In this document: positions 1 through 9,495 of the stretch, piece by piece
How the letters are laid out: every line of letters begins with the position of its first letter
How positions within the stretch are numbered: position 1 is the stretch's first letter
Assembly: GCF_025370775.1 (NCBI RefSeq)
Contig: NZ_JAMXEX010000013.1
Coordinates: 1 to 64,000 of the forward strand
Direction of reading: 5' to 3'
DNA: 64,000 nt
DNA from: Ancylothrix sp. D3o
Lineage (GTDB): Bacteria; Cyanobacteriota; Cyanobacteriia; Cyanobacteriales; Oscillatoriaceae
Made by a program: the position numbers and the translations under genes
The notes under the pieces: model-generated
What the model was told of the DNA's origin: nothing
Seen by the model: the letters and a program-made list of their open reading frames with translations, nothing else
Databases searched by the model: none

Positions 1-378
1 CTACCAATACCGGAACCAACACCGGCACCACTACCAATACCCACACCAACACCGGCACCACTACCAATACCCACACCAACACCGGCACCACTACCCACAC
101 CGGAACCAACACCACTACCAATACCGGAACCAACACCGGCACCACTACCAATACCCACACCAACACCGGCACCACTACCAATACCCACACCAACACCGGC
201 ACCACTACCCACACCGGAACCAACACCACTACCAATACCGGAACCAACACCGGCACCACTACCAATACCCACACCAACACCGGCACCACTACCAATACCC
301 ACACCGGAACCAACACCGGCACCACAACCCACACCAACACCGGCACCACTACCAATACCGGAACCAACACCGGCACCT
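1..378 (+). repeat. 30-bp tandem repeat coding (XP)n
   Basis: Units of about 30 bp (ACCGGCACCACTACCAATAC followed by CCACACCAAC or CGGAACCAAC) run head to tail from the window edge to about 378. They stay in frame and encode a 10-residue unit with Pro at alternate positions ([10 protein letters not shown] and E-P variants). Some units are shorter by multiples of 6 bp, which keeps both the frame and the Pro phase. The array is a coding minisatellite likely to vary in copy number. Confidence 0.9.
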
Positions 379-2454
379 AATTCTGGAGAGGGTAGCACTA
401 CGGATGGGGATAGCGCCAACCTCACCACCCTCAACAGCCGTGCCATTGATGGCTATATTTCGGGTGCCAAGGTATTTTTAGATGCCAACTTCAATAGGGT
501 TATTGATGTAAACGAACCCTTCAGCACTACCAATCCTGACGGCAGTTTCAATCTGAAGATAGACTTGGAAAAATTCGACACCAATAAAAACGGTCAGATT
601 GATTCAAGTGAAGGCAAGATTGTTTTGAACGGTGGTTTGGATGTGGCAACCAATCTTCCCCTCGTCACACCGCTTGCTTCTACTCCAAAATCAACGGTAG
701 TGACACCGTTAACAACGATTATCGCAGAGTTGGTGCAACAAGGAACTGACCTAGCAACGGCGGAAACATCGCTGAAAGCAGCGTTAGGATTGCCTTCTGA
801 TGTTGACTTGGGTAGCTATGATCCGTTAGAGGCGATTGCCAAAGGAGACGCTCAAGGCGTATCGGTGTTTGGCTCAATGATTATGGTGCAAAACACCATC
901 GTCCAGATGGCAAAATTCATCGATGGGGTTTCCGAAACGGAAGTTGCACAACTGGCATTTAGTGGCATTAGTGCGCTCGCCAATCAAACCAAAAGCGGCA
1001 CTGCTGTAGATTTAGGTAACGCAGGAACCATCCAAGCAATTCTTACTGAGGCAATTACCAAAGCAGCACAATCTGACCCCAAAATCAACCCAACTCAACT
1101 GGCTGCTGCCGCTGCCGCTGCTGCTCAAGTAATGGCTTTGGGCAACCAAATGGTAAAGGATCTGGTCGTTAGCGGTCGCCCAATTAAAGATATCGCCTTG
1201 GAAATTACTAAGTTGCAAGCGGTGTCAGTCGGTCAAATTGCGGTGGGACTACCTGAACTGGCAGCGGGTATTGTCTCAGTGGAACAGTTCCTCGCTGAAA
1301 ACAGCAAAGAGGCAATTCTGTCACGGATGGCGACGGTGCAGGTGAACGATCCCACCGTTCGTCCAGAAGTGAAGCCGATTGAGTCTTCTAACCCCGACAC
1401 CGACACCGGCACCGGCAACCCCGACACCGGCACCGGCAACCCCACCTTACCTTTCCCTCGTGTAGAAGACACAACCACCGGCACCCCCATCCCCACCCCA
1501 GGCGATGACAATCTCACCTACGGCACCGGCGATGATACTGTTGTTGCACTCGCCGGCAATGACACAATACTCGGTGGCGATGGCAACGACTTGCTGTTTG
1601 GCAACACCGGCAACGACCTGATCAACGGTCAAGGTGGCAACGATTTCATCTACGGCGGCAAAGATCAAGACACCTTGATCGGTGAACTTGGCAACGATAC
1701 TCTCTGCGGTGATATGGGTGATGATTCCCTCACCGGCAATGATGGTGATGATGCTCTCTATGGCAACCAAGGCAAGGATCTCCTAGACGGTGGTTTAGGC
1801 AATGACACTCTACGCGGTGGCAAAGAAAATGACACCCTTCTTGGTGCTGATGGCAATGATATCCTCTGCGGTGATATCGGTGATGATTCGCTGTTGGGTG
1901 ACACCGGCAACGATATCTTATTCGGCAACCAAGGTAATGATTTTCTTGATGGCGGTGTGGGAGATAACACCCTACATGGCGGCAAAGATAACGACACCCT
2001 AGTGGGTAATCAAGGTGTTGATATGCTGTGTGGCGATATGGGCAATGACTCTCTCGGCGCCGGTGCCAGTAACGATATGTTGTTTGGCAATCAAGGTAAT
2101 GATATCCTTGATGCCGGTGATGGTGATGATACCCTGCACGGTGGTCAAGGCGATGATACCTTGATTGGCGGCACCGGCAACGATTTGCTAGACGGTGATT
2201 TTGGTAACGACATCCTTACCGGCGGTGCAGGAAATGACCGATTTGTTCTGGAATTAGGGGCCGGTGCTGATATCATTACCGATTTCAAAATTGGCGAAGA
2301 TTCTCTAGTCTTAACTGGCGGTTTAAGCTTCCAACAGCTAACTATAACTGCCGGCAATAACGCCTCTTTAATTCGTGTGGGTGATGAACTTTTAGCTACT
2401 CTTAACGCGGTGGATTCTTCGTTACTGAACCAGCAAAGTTTCACTTTGATTTAA
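1..2454 (+). CDS. RTX-type calcium-binding secreted protein with Pro-rich repeat region (5' partial)
   Basis: The frame is open from the first base, so the true start lies upstream; the TTG at 565 is internal. Order of parts: about 126 residues in which every second residue is Pro; a linker; a roughly 150-residue globular segment ([17 protein letters not shown], then Asp/Asn-rich KNGQID) of a kind common in cyanobacterial surface proteins; a short acidic/Thr-Gly linker; about 27 nonapeptides of the GGxGxDxLx type (hemolysin-type calcium-binding repeats, roughly 1504-2235); and a C-terminal domain with a [15 protein letters not shown] motif typical of RTX C-termini. RTX proteins usually leave by type I secretion and fold on binding Ca2+. 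No catalytic domain is visible here, so a surface, adhesion or matrix role is inference. A terminator follows. Confidence 0.85.
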   Translation, partial: LPIPEPTPAPLPIPTPTPAPLPIPTPTPAPLPTPEPTPLPIPEPTPAPLPIPTPTPAPLPIPTPTPAPLPTPEPTPLPIPEPTPAPLPIPTPTPAPLPIPTPEPTPAPQPTPTPAPLPIPEPTPAPNSGEGSTTDGDSANLTTLNSRAIDGYISGAKVFLDANFNRVIDVNEPFSTTNPDGSFNLKIDLEKFDTNKNGQIDSSEGKIVLNGGLDVATNLPLVTPLASTPKSTVVTPLTTIIAELVQQGTDLATAETSLKAALGLPSDVDLGSYDPLEAIAKGDAQGVSVFGSMIMVQNTIVQMAKFIDGVSETEVAQLAFSGISALANQTKSGTAVDLGNAGTIQAILTEAITKAAQSDPKINPTQLAAAAAAAAQVMALGNQMVKDLVVSGRPIKDIALEITKLQAVSVGQIAVGLPELAAGIVSVEQFLAENSKEAILSRMATVQVNDPTVRPEVKPIESSNPDTDTGTGNPDTGTGNPTLPFPRVEDTTTGTPIPTPGDDNLTYGTGDDTVVALAGNDTILGGDGNDLLFGNTGNDLINGQGGNDFIYGGKDQDTLIGELGNDTLCGDMGDDSLTGNDGDDALYGNQGKDLLDGGLGNDTLRGGKENDTLLGADGNDILCGDIGDDSLLGDTGNDILFGNQGNDFLDGGVGDNTLHGGKDNDTLVGNQGVDMLCGDMGNDSLGAGASNDMLFGNQGNDILDAGDGDDTLHGGQGDDTLIGGTGNDLLDGDFGNDILTGGAGNDRFVLELGAGADIITDFKIGEDSLVLTGGLSFQQLTITAGNNASLIRVGDELLATLNAVDSSLLNQQSFTLI
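1654..2139 (+). repeat. 162-bp higher-order repeat inside the RTX region, three units
   Basis: Units begin at 1654, 1816 and 1978, with a fourth, diverging start at 2140; the spacing is exactly 162 bp each time. Each unit encodes six RTX nonapeptides (54 residues) starting GGK(D/E)-DT-L and containing a recurrent LCGD and a GNQG(N/K)D motif. This is a block duplication above the 27-bp nonapeptide period. Confidence 0.85.
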
Positions 2455-2493
2455 AAATTTCAAGGTTGGATCAATCCTCATTAAACTATTAAG

Positions 2494-2526
2494 AAACCCG
2501 ACTCAAACAAAGTCGGGTTTTTATTT
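2494..2526 (+). terminator. Rho-independent terminator of the RTX gene
   Basis: AAACCCGACT (2494-2503) pairs perfectly with AGTCGGGTTT (2511-2520) around a 7-nt loop, followed by a T-rich run. It lies 40 bp after the RTX stop codon. The 220 bp after it up to the next gene hold no recognisable gene. Confidence 0.9.
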
Positions 2527-2750
2527 TATAAACTCTTTTTTTGTTGCTACATCAACAAAGCAAATTTCAAGAACAAATGGCCATTAACAAATTATTGGCA
2601 AACCACCAGACACAAGCACTGCTTTTTGGGCCGGCTACCCGCACCACCAAGCACGGCGGCTTTATTGTTATCTGAGGAGTCGGTGGGCGTAGCCCTACAT
2701 GAGATAAAATTTTAAATTGACAAAAATTTAGCGCATTTTAAACAAAACCA

Positions 2751-3626
2751 ATGGGCAAAACATGGGAACTCGACTACTATTCACGGCCCGTCCTTGATGA
2801 AGCCGGCAAAAAGCTGTGGGAGGTTCTTTTATGCGAAAGCCCTACAAGCAATAGCGATGAACCCTTATTTCGCTTTAGCAAATTTTGCCCCGGCACCAAC
2901 GTTAACTCTGCTTGGCTCAAGGAAGCGATCACAGAAGCCATATCTAAAGCACCGGCACCCCCCAGAGAGATTCGCTTTTTTCGCCGGCAAATGACAAACA
3001 TGATCTCCAAAGCCTGCAATGATTTAGGCATAGCCCCTAAACCAAGCCGGCGTACCATCGCCCTCAACCACTGGATCAACGAGCGTCACACAAACTTCTA
3101 TCCCCAACAACCAGGCTATCAACAAGCACCCCCCTCTCCCTCTGTGCGGGTCGAAATGCTGGCTCCCTCTCCCTTACCAGATGCCTTAATTGGTCAAAAA
3201 TGGGCCTTTGTCAACCTCGAAGCCAGTGCCTTTGCGGAAATGAGCGAATGGGAAATTGGCTTTGGTGATGCCTTTCCCATTTTGGGCGAAAATAGTCTTG
3301 TCCCCGAAATTACCGCCGAAACTCCAATTCCTGGGTTAATAATTTTCTCGCCTAGAGCCGTTGCTCTGGCCGGTTGGATGTCTGGTTTAGAATTAGCTTC
3401 TTTAAAAGCGGATGGCAACCCGCCTGATCGCTTATTACTCGAAACCGGCGCCACCGATAGCTGGATTTTAGCGAACCGTTTCAATAAACAAACCCAACAG
3501 GAAGCAAAAAACTTTGAACAAGCCAAAAAACAAGCACAAAATGTACACTTTATAGCAGTTCAGACCGATCCTAATTCTGAATCTTTTGCAGGTTTTTGGC
3601 TTTTACAAGAACTGAATTTATCGTAA
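2751..3626 (+). CDS. Tab2/Atab2-like RNA-binding protein (DUF1092)
   Basis: The N-terminus (MGKTWELDYYSRPVLDEAGK, then KLWEVLLCES) and the C-terminal half (WAFVNLEASAFAEMSEWEIG, then the LASLKADGNPPDRLLLETGA region) are characteristic of the cyanobacterial/plastid Tab2 family. In Chlamydomonas and Arabidopsis, Tab2/Atab2 binds the psaB mRNA leader and supports translation of photosystem proteins; the cyanobacterial role is less defined. At 291 residues it is full length for cyanobacterial members. It has no signal peptide or membrane segment, so it should be cytosolic. It stands alone, with a terminator upstream and short tandem repeats downstream. Confidence 0.88.
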   Translation: MGKTWELDYYSRPVLDEAGKKLWEVLLCESPTSNSDEPLFRFSKFCPGTNVNSAWLKEAITEAISKAPAPPREIRFFRRQMTNMISKACNDLGIAPKPSRRTIALNHWINERHTNFYPQQPGYQQAPPSPSVRVEMLAPSPLPDALIGQKWAFVNLEASAFAEMSEWEIGFGDAFPILGENSLVPEITAETPIPGLIIFSPRAVALAGWMSGLELASLKADGNPPDRLLLETGATDSWILANRFNKQTQQEAKNFEQAKKQAQNVHFIAVQTDPNSESFAGFWLLQELNLS

Positions 3627-3694
3627 ATAGTCAAGGGCGATTTGTCCTTATTTCTGTCTCATTTGTTAAAAATAAATTGCCTAATCAGTGTTTA

Positions 3695-3786
3695 GCAATG
3701 ACGATTGACAAATGAGCATTGACTGTTTGACGATTGATAAATAAACATTGACACTCCTACAAATGACACTCGTACATTCTTACAAA
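3695..3786 (+). repeat. Short tandemly repeated words (ATTGAC/AATGA family)
   Basis: Degenerate copies of ATTGACAAATGA, CATTGAC and ACAAATGACACT run together up to the start codon of the next gene, whose ATG is part of the last copy. Such STRR sequences are common between genes of filamentous cyanobacteria. Confidence 0.75.
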
Positions 3787-5084
3787 TGATCCAGCAAGAG
3801 GTTTTACCAGAAGAGCTATTAGAATTAGCCGCTAAATCTGGGGCTGAAGCAGCCGAAGTTTTTCAGTCAAAATCTTTATCGCGTCCAGTATTTTTTGAAG
3901 CCAACCGGCTCAAACAACTCGAAAGTGCAGAAGCCGAAGGAACTGCCCTCCGATTGTGGCATAATGGACGCCCAGGATTAGCTGTGGCCTATGGGCCGGT
4001 GGCTGCTCAAGATTTAGTTAATCGAGCAATTTCTCTTTCACATCTCAACGAACCGGAAACCATAGAACTCAATCATGCCTATGAATGTCGCTATCCCGAT
4101 ATTGGCGAAGGGGTAGCGGTGCAAACGTTAGTTAATTGGGGAAAAGAAGCGATTTCTCTTGTGCGAGAAAAATACCCAGAAGTGCTTTGTACTGCTGAAT
4201 GGGATTGTGAAATAGAAAGCACAAGATTGGTAAATTCTTTAGGCTTAGATTGCTCACATTCTGACACAACTTTGTCATGTTTTCTGTCAGCAGAATGGGT
4301 ACGCGGAGAAGATTTTTTGAGTGTGGGTGATGGACAAACCGAACGCGGAAATCTTGAACCGGCTACTATTGCTCAAAACATTATTGAGCGCTTAAATTGG
4401 GCAAAAAATAATGTTAACTCCCCCACCGGCAAAGTGCCAGTGTTATTTACTGCCAAAGCCGCCGATATGCTTTGGGGAACGGTTACGGCAGCTTTAAATG
4501 GCAAAATGGTAATTGAAAAAGCTTCTCCTTGGAGTGACAGGTTAGGTGAGGCGATGATTTCTGAAAAAATTACGCTTTCTCAACAGCCAGATAGCGGCCC
4601 CTATAGTTGTCCCTTTGACGATGAAGGCACCCAAACTCGCAATTTAGTATTTATTAAAAACGGTGTCTTACAGTTATTTTACGCCGACCGCAGCACCGGC
4701 AAATTGTTGGGAAGTGGTACCACCGGCAACGGTTTTCGCCCTGGTTTAGGCAGCTATCCCACCCCCGGCTTATTTAACATAGTTATTGAACCGGGAACTG
4801 GAAGTTTAGCAGATTTAATTGCTCAAATGGATGAGGGAATTATTGTCGATCAAATGTTAGGAGGTGGGGCCGGTATTTCTGGAGAATTCTCTGTTAATGT
4901 CGATTTGGGTTATCGTGTCAAAAAAGGAAAAATTATCGGTCGAGTTAAAGACACAATGGTGGCCGGTAATGTTTATACGGCCTTAAAACAAATCGTTCAA
5001 CTGGGAGGCGATGGCGAATGGAACGGATCTTGCTACACACCTTCTGTCATTGTTGAGGGATTATCTGTCACCGGCAAAACTTAA
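3786..5084 (+). CDS. TldD/PmbA family protein, TldE (PmbA)-like subunit
   Basis: This 432-residue protein has the TldD/PmbA fold signature: an N-terminal half with AEAAEVF and an ESAEAEGTALRLW segment, and a C-terminal half with GTQTRNLVFIKNG and the closing GGDGEW...PSVIVEGLSVTG. No HExxxH zinc motif is visible. That is the feature separating the catalytic TldD subunit from the non-catalytic TldE/PmbA subunit, so this should be the latter. In Escherichia coli the heterodimer is a zinc protease that trims microcin precursors and degrades CcdA. The TldD partner is not in this window. The ATG sits directly at the end of a tandem-repeat tract and no clear ribosome binding site precedes it. Confidence 0.85.
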   Translation: MIQQEVLPEELLELAAKSGAEAAEVFQSKSLSRPVFFEANRLKQLESAEAEGTALRLWHNGRPGLAVAYGPVAAQDLVNRAISLSHLNEPETIELNHAYECRYPDIGEGVAVQTLVNWGKEAISLVREKYPEVLCTAEWDCEIESTRLVNSLGLDCSHSDTTLSCFLSAEWVRGEDFLSVGDGQTERGNLEPATIAQNIIERLNWAKNNVNSPTGKVPVLFTAKAADMLWGTVTAALNGKMVIEKASPWSDRLGEAMISEKITLSQQPDSGPYSCPFDDEGTQTRNLVFIKNGVLQLFYADRSTGKLLGSGTTGNGFRPGLGSYPTPGLFNIVIEPGTGSLADLIAQMDEGIIVDQMLGGGAGISGEFSVNVDLGYRVKKGKIIGRVKDTMVAGNVYTALKQIVQLGGDGEWNGSCYTPSVIVEGLSVTGKT

Positions 5085-5090
5085 AAAAGT

Positions 5091-5135
5091 TATTTGTCAA
5101 TGGTCATCAGTGATGGGCCATTGGTCAGAAATCTT
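5091..5135 (+). repeat. Short tandem repeat words between genes
   Basis: Diverged copies of the TTGTCAATGGTCAT / CCATTGGTCA words, the same family as at 3695-3786 and 9232-9484. Confidence 0.5.
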
Positions 5136-5253
5136 TGGGTACGGGTCGTCATGTTAATTGTCAATAGCAGAGAACCAATCTAGGGAAAAGCCTACTAAAC
5201 TAAATCTAAGTGATAAACAAAACGCCCAAAAAACCCATAAGTAAACCTGAGTT

Positions 5254-7920
5254 ATGAGTTACTTTTCACTCATTCAAAACTCACTATTGAAGCCGAAAAA
5301 CTCAGTCAGGGCCATAGCATCTCAACTCTTGCGACCAAAACGCCTTGCTATTTTTGAAGCGTGTTTAATAGGTTTAGTCTGCGGACTGGCCGGTGTTGTA
5401 CTCAAAACCGGCGTCGGATGGCTAGGGGGTTGGCGAGTCTACACCTCGTTGATCTTACCAGGGTGGTTGATACTCCCCAGCATCGGCATTTTAGGCGGCT
5501 TACTGACTGGCTTTCTGATCGAACGTTTTGCCCCAGAAACTGCCGGTAGCGGTATCCCCCACGTCAAAGCCTCACTTTCAGGCATTCCCCTGGCTTTAAA
5601 TGGTCGTGTCGCCGTTGTAAAACTAATTGGTACGATCATCGCTGTTGGTAGTGGTCTTACCCTGGGCCGGCAAGGGCCAACCGTCCAGATCGGCGCTTCC
5701 CTAGCTGCTTGGATCAGCCATTGGGTGCCCACCTCCCCAGAGTACCGCCGCCAATTAATTGCTTGTGGCGCTGCTGCTGGGCTGGCTGCTGGCTTTAATG
5801 CACCCATTGCCGGTGTTTTATTTGTTGTCGAAGAATTATTACAAGACATCTCCGGTTTAACGCTTGGCCCGGCGATTATTGCCTCCTTTATTGGGGCCGT
5901 TGTTTCCCAATTATTAGGCGGTCAAAGTCTTAACTTAAATTTGGCCGAAAGCAACATCAGTTTTTCAGCAGAAGAAATACCTTTTTATATATTGTTAGGA
6001 ATCTTTGCCGGCTTGCTTGGTTCCCTATTTACCAGCGGAATTGTTATCGCCTTGAAATTAAACCGCCGCTATCTAAAAATGGGATTACCTCTGCGGATTG
6101 CCTTGGCAGGTTTAATATGCGGTTTAGCTGTAGCTGTATTACCGGTCTCTTTTCGCAATAATACAGGATTGAGGGAGTCTTTAGTTACTGGTGATGGCAA
6201 TTGGCAAACAAGTTTAATTGCTTTTATTGCTCATTTTTTCCTGACGATTATCGCCGCCGGTTCCGGTGCGCCTGGGGGCTTATTTGCGCCGTCTTTGGTG
6301 TTGGGGTCTGCCTTGGGGCATTTGGTGGGAATTATGGAGGTAAATTTGCTGGGTGCCGGTTTGGCTAGTACCTATGCTTTAGCCGGCATGGGAGCGTTTT
6401 TTTGTGCGGTTTGTCGTGCTCCTATTACGGCAGTTGTAATTGTTTTTGAAATTACAACGGATTTTAAATTAGTTTTGCCTTTAATGATTTCTTCGGTGGT
6501 GGCTTATTTGGTGGCAGAAAAGGCAGAAAAAGGCTCTCTTTATGACCAAATTTTAGAAGGTAGTGGCATTCAATTAAAAAAAGAAAAACCGGATAATGAT
6601 ATTTTAAATACCGTCAAGGCAGCCGATGTCATGCAGCGCCGTGTAGAAACCCTTTCTGCTCAAATGACCCTGGATGAGGCAATTGTGGCTTTTTCTCGTT
6701 CCCACCATCGCGGTTTTCCGGTATTAAATGAGGGAAAGTTGGTAGGAATCATCACCCAAAGAGATTTAGCTAATGTGAGTGAGCGCTCTCTGTCTGGTGA
6801 GACTTTAATAAGTGAGGTGATGACAACTCAACCGCTGACGGTGTTTCCAGAAGATACATTAAGTGAGGTATTGTATAGATTGAATCGTTATAATTTAAGC
6901 CGGCTGCCAGTGACGGAAGGACGACGTTTAGTAGGAATTATCACCCGTAGCGATATTATCCGAGCCGAGTCTGACCGGCTCACAAATGAAGAAGCACAAA
7001 TGGGCCCCCATCCTGAAAAGTCGTATGTTGTATATCAAACACGGGCACCATCCACAGGACAAGGCCGGCTTTTGGTACCGCTGGCAAATCCACAAACAGC
7101 CCCTGCATTGCTAGAGTTAGCCTGTGCGGTAGCGTTTCAAAAAAATTATGAGTTGGAATGTGTGCAGGTGATGTTGGTGTCGCGCAGGGGTTCGCCTGCT
7201 GAAATGCCGGTGCGAACGGCAAAAAGTCGCCGTTTATTGCAAATGGCAGAACGTGCCGGCCGGCGTTGGAAAGTGCCGGTGCATACGCAGATAAGGGTTG
7301 CCCATGATATGCCCCAGGCAATTTTAGAAACCATAAAAGAGCGACACATCGATTTAATTTTAATGGGCTGGAAAGGCAGCACCAAAACCCCAGGACGAAT
7401 CTTTGGCGCCGCAGTAGATACCTTAATACGTCAGGCTTCCTGTGATGTAGTTTTAGTGAAATGGGGTAAAAAAGTTACAGAAAAAGACAATCTTGAATCG
7501 CCAAACTGCAATGCTCAATCGCCAACCCTCAACCGCTGGTTAGTACCAATGGCGGGGGGGCCCAATGCTCAGCGGGCGGTACAATTGTTACCGGCCTTGG
7601 TGGCGGTGAGTCGCAAACCAGAAATTCGATTATGTCAAGTGCAGCAGCCTTCTATCGGACAACCAGATATTACAGTATTGGAACAAGCATCAAAATTTTT
7701 AGGCCGCCGCCTGAATGTGCCGGTGATTCAAATGCCGATTTGTTCAAGTTCGGTAGCCGATGCTTTGATCGATTTAGCTCAAAAAAATCAATGTGATGTG
7801 GTAGTTTTGGGTGCGAGTCGAGAAGGAATGCTTCAACAGACAATCAAAGGCAATATTCCCGAAGAAATTGCCCGAAGTTGCAATTGTACGGTTATGTTAG
7901 TTAGAAGTGCAGCGGCCTAG
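5254..7920 (+). CDS. ClC family chloride channel/transporter with CBS pair and two universal-stress domains
   Basis: This is a three-part 888-residue protein. Residues about 25-440 form a ClC membrane domain with the selectivity motif GSGIPHVKASL, then LGRQGPTVQIGA, then FNAPIAGVLFVVEEL. Residues about 455-580 form two CBS domains (VMQRRVETLS...; VMTTQPLTVFPED...), which in this family bind adenine nucleotides. Residues about 600-735 and 750-887 are two UspA-like domains. The ion-gating Glu of the GREGP motif is Gln here (codon CAA at 5671-5673, residue 140), while the following EE pair near the inner proton site is kept. Placement is the inner membrane with a large cytosolic regulatory tail. 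Whether it conducts passively or exchanges Cl-/H+ cannot be settled from sequence. Confidence 0.93.
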   Translation: MSYFSLIQNSLLKPKNSVRAIASQLLRPKRLAIFEACLIGLVCGLAGVVLKTGVGWLGGWRVYTSLILPGWLILPSIGILGGLLTGFLIERFAPETAGSGIPHVKASLSGIPLALNGRVAVVKLIGTIIAVGSGLTLGRQGPTVQIGASLAAWISHWVPTSPEYRRQLIACGAAAGLAAGFNAPIAGVLFVVEELLQDISGLTLGPAIIASFIGAVVSQLLGGQSLNLNLAESNISFSAEEIPFYILLGIFAGLLGSLFTSGIVIALKLNRRYLKMGLPLRIALAGLICGLAVAVLPVSFRNNTGLRESLVTGDGNWQTSLIAFIAHFFLTIIAAGSGAPGGLFAPSLVLGSALGHLVGIMEVNLLGAGLASTYALAGMGAFFCAVCRAPITAVVIVFEITTDFKLVLPLMISSVVAYLVAEKAEKGSLYDQILEGSGIQLKKEKPDNDILNTVKAADVMQRRVETLSAQMTLDEAIVAFSRSHHRGFPVLNEGKLVGIITQRDLANVSERSLSGETLISEVMTTQPLTVFPEDTLSEVLYRLNRYNLSRLPVTEGRRLVGIITRSDIIRAESDRLTNEEAQMGPHPEKSYVVYQTRAPSTGQGRLLVPLANPQTAPALLELACAVAFQKNYELECVQVMLVSRRGSPAEMPVRTAKSRRLLQMAERAGRRWKVPVHTQIRVAHDMPQAILETIKERHIDLILMGWKGSTKTPGRIFGAAVDTLIRQASCDVVLVKWGKKVTEKDNLESPNCNAQSPTLNRWLVPMAGGPNAQRAVQLLPALVAVSRKPEIRLCQVQQPSIGQPDITVLEQASKFLGRRLNVPVIQMPICSSSVADALIDLAQKNQCDVVVLGASREGMLQQTIKGNIPEEIARSCNCTVMLVRSAAA

Positions 7921-7988
7921 CAGGGTTTGTTTGTTGGGATAATTTTTTTTTGAAATCAAAATTTTAAAAGACAAAAGCTAAAATTTCC

Positions 7989-8540
7989 ATGAGCAAGATT
8001 GCCTTTCTAGTGGTGAGTTTGATGGCCGGTGCCGGTTTATGTTTTCCTGGTTTAGTTAATGCTAAAACCTCCAGAGAACCCCTCACCCAACCTTCTTTTA
8101 ATTTCTCTCTTCAAGCACGCCGTCAAAATATATCCGCACTACTGGCAGAAGCCGAAATTCTTGTCACTCAAGGAGAAGTGAAACGCGCCATTGCAATTTT
8201 TGCCGAAGCCGAACTTCTTAGCCCCAATCAACAAATCCCTGCCCTTGACTGGAACTCACTATGCTGGTATGGCAGTTTGTGGGGTCAAGCATCCGATGTG
8301 CTTTCTGCTTGCGATAAAGCTGTTGAACTTGAACCAGAAGCCGAAGAATTCCGCGACAGTCGTGGTTTAGCAAGGGCGCTGACTGGCAATATTGCCGGTG
8401 CCATCGAAGACTTTCAAGCTTTTGTCAACTCTACCGAAGATCAAGACCGCAAAATTGAACGTCAAGGCTGGATTAATATGCTGCGCCAAGGTAAAAATCC
8501 CTTTACGCCTCAACAAATTAGATTGTTATTTAGAGATTAA
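7989..8540 (+). CDS. Exported TPR-type protein of unknown function
   Basis: This 183-residue protein begins with a signal peptide (MSKIAFLVVSLMAGAGLCF, cleavage probably near VNAKT). It then shows helical repeats of tetratricopeptide type: LLAEAEILVTQGEVKRAIAI, a DVLSACDKAVELEPEAEEF segment, and GNIAGAIEDFQAFV. TPR modules mediate protein contacts; no catalytic residues are apparent. It starts 68 bp after the ClC gene on the same strand, but no shared function is evident. The product should be periplasmic or thylakoid-lumenal. I do not recognise a named homologue. Confidence 0.75.
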   Translation: MSKIAFLVVSLMAGAGLCFPGLVNAKTSREPLTQPSFNFSLQARRQNISALLAEAEILVTQGEVKRAIAIFAEAELLSPNQQIPALDWNSLCWYGSLWGQASDVLSACDKAVELEPEAEEFRDSRGLARALTGNIAGAIEDFQAFVNSTEDQDRKIERQGWINMLRQGKNPFTPQQIRLLFRD

Positions 8541-8542
8541 AT

Positions 8543-8655
8543 TGGGGATCGGGGATTGGGGATTGGTAATTGGAGATTGGGAGAGGAATTTTTCCTATTC
8601 CCTGCTTTGGTTCTTCCCCCACTCACCAGTCCTCAATCCCCAACCCCCCATCCGC
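8543..8655. repeat. GGGGATT-type short tandem repeats with inverted copy
   Basis: The run GGGGATCGGGGATTGGGGAT and following GGTAATTGGAGATTGG words (8543-8582) is the classic heptanucleotide STRR of filamentous cyanobacteria. A complementary CCTCAATCCCCAACCCCCCA lies at about 8630-8652, so the transcript of either flanking gene could fold here. The tract separates two convergent genes and may act as a terminator. Confidence 0.7.
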
Positions 8656-8675
8656 ACTTCCCAGCCAAGGTACTC

Positions 8676-9161
8676 TTAGCTCATGGATTGGATAATAAAA
8701 TCAAAGTAGGGGGCTGCTTCGGCTGCATCTTCCTTGCTCAGGAGGGCCAAAGAAGCATCCTTGAGGCAGCGAATGGACTCCGCCATACCAGGAACCGGCA
8801 CGCCTAGAGAGTTGTACATCTCTTTGACACCAATTAAGCCAATTTTTTCAATGGGCTCTTTGTCACCGGCCAAGATTCCATAAGTAATTAGGCGGAGATA
8901 CCAGCCATAATCCCTCAAGCAGAGCGCCCGCTGACGTTGGCCGTAAGCGTTTCCGCCGGGGGCAATAAAATCAGGGCGTTTCTGCCAGAGTCGTTTACTT
9001 GCTTCTTCCACAATTTTCTTTTCGCTTTCTGACAGAGTGCTGGCAATGCGTACGCGCTGCTCGCCTGTTTTAAAGAAATCTGTCATCGATTTGAGTTCTC
9101 CGCTGCTGGGATAACGCAGTTGGTCATCCGCTTGGAGAATTACTTGGCTTACTACACTCAT
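8676..9161 (-). CDS. apcD: Allophycocyanin-B alpha-type subunit ApcD
   Basis: This 161-residue phycobiliprotein has the bilin-attachment Cys at residue 81 ([13 protein letters not shown]) and the GGNAYG motif with the conserved Asn. The sequences [20 protein letters not shown] and [17 protein letters not shown] stretches, the basic [20 protein letters not shown] block and [14 protein letters not shown] match ApcD rather than ApcA. ApcD is a terminal emitter in the phycobilisome core that passes energy to the photosystems, mainly photosystem I. It is monocistronic here, away from apcABC as is usual. The chromophore would come from the bilin pathway that includes pcyA at 43.7 kb. The upstream region carries tandem repeats rather than other genes. 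Confidence 0.95.
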   Translation of the reverse strand: MSVVSQVILQADDQLRYPSSGELKSMTDFFKTGEQRVRIASTLSESEKKIVEEASKRLWQKRPDFIAPGGNAYGQRQRALCLRDYGWYLRLITYGILAGDKEPIEKIGLIGVKEMYNSLGVPVPGMAESIRCLKDASLALLSKEDAAEAAPYFDFIIQSMS

Positions 9162-9231
9162 GGTTTTTACTAAAATCGCGTGAAGGTTCTACAGTAGTTT
9201 ATCGATTCTCTGGATCAGAAATAAAGGGGCT

Positions 9232-9484
9232 AGTCAATTGTCATTGCTCAAGATTCATTGGCTATGAGTTATTGGTCATTGGTTATGGGTTATTGATTAT
9301 TTCGCCCTAGTTATTTATTCCTAGTCGTTTGCTCGTGGGACAATTGACTAATGACCATTGACAAAGTACGGCTAAACCCCTGTGTCGGCCCTTGATCATT
9401 GCCTATAAAGGGTTCAACTCCTGTGCCGATCTCTGACTATTTACTGAGAACCAATGACTTTTGACCGATGATTATTGACTATTG
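9232..9484. repeat. Long tract of ATTGAC/AATGAC/TTGGTCATTGG short tandem repeats
   Basis: About 250 bp made largely of degenerate GTCATTGG, TTATTGAT, AATGACCATTGAC and ATTGACTATTGAC words. It fills most of the gap between the divergent apcD and rlmD genes. The word phase runs into the rlmD leader, so the TTG at 9475 belongs to the repeat. Confidence 0.75.
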
Positions 9485-9495
9485 ACAAACAACAC

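Noticed and set aside
1-378. CRISPR-like array of 30-bp repeats
   Set aside because: Units are contiguous without unique spacers and stay in frame within a coding region.
565-567. TTG start for the RTX gene
   Set aside because: The same frame is open and protein-like back to base 1, so this TTG is internal.
1233-2444. Several minus-strand frames of 79-107 codons opposite the RTX gene
   Set aside because: They follow the 27-bp period of the nonapeptide codons and have no independent features.
8676-9161. ApcA (major allophycocyanin alpha)
   Set aside because: The [20 protein letters not shown] and VPVPGM segments and N-terminus are those of ApcD, and apcB is not adjacent.
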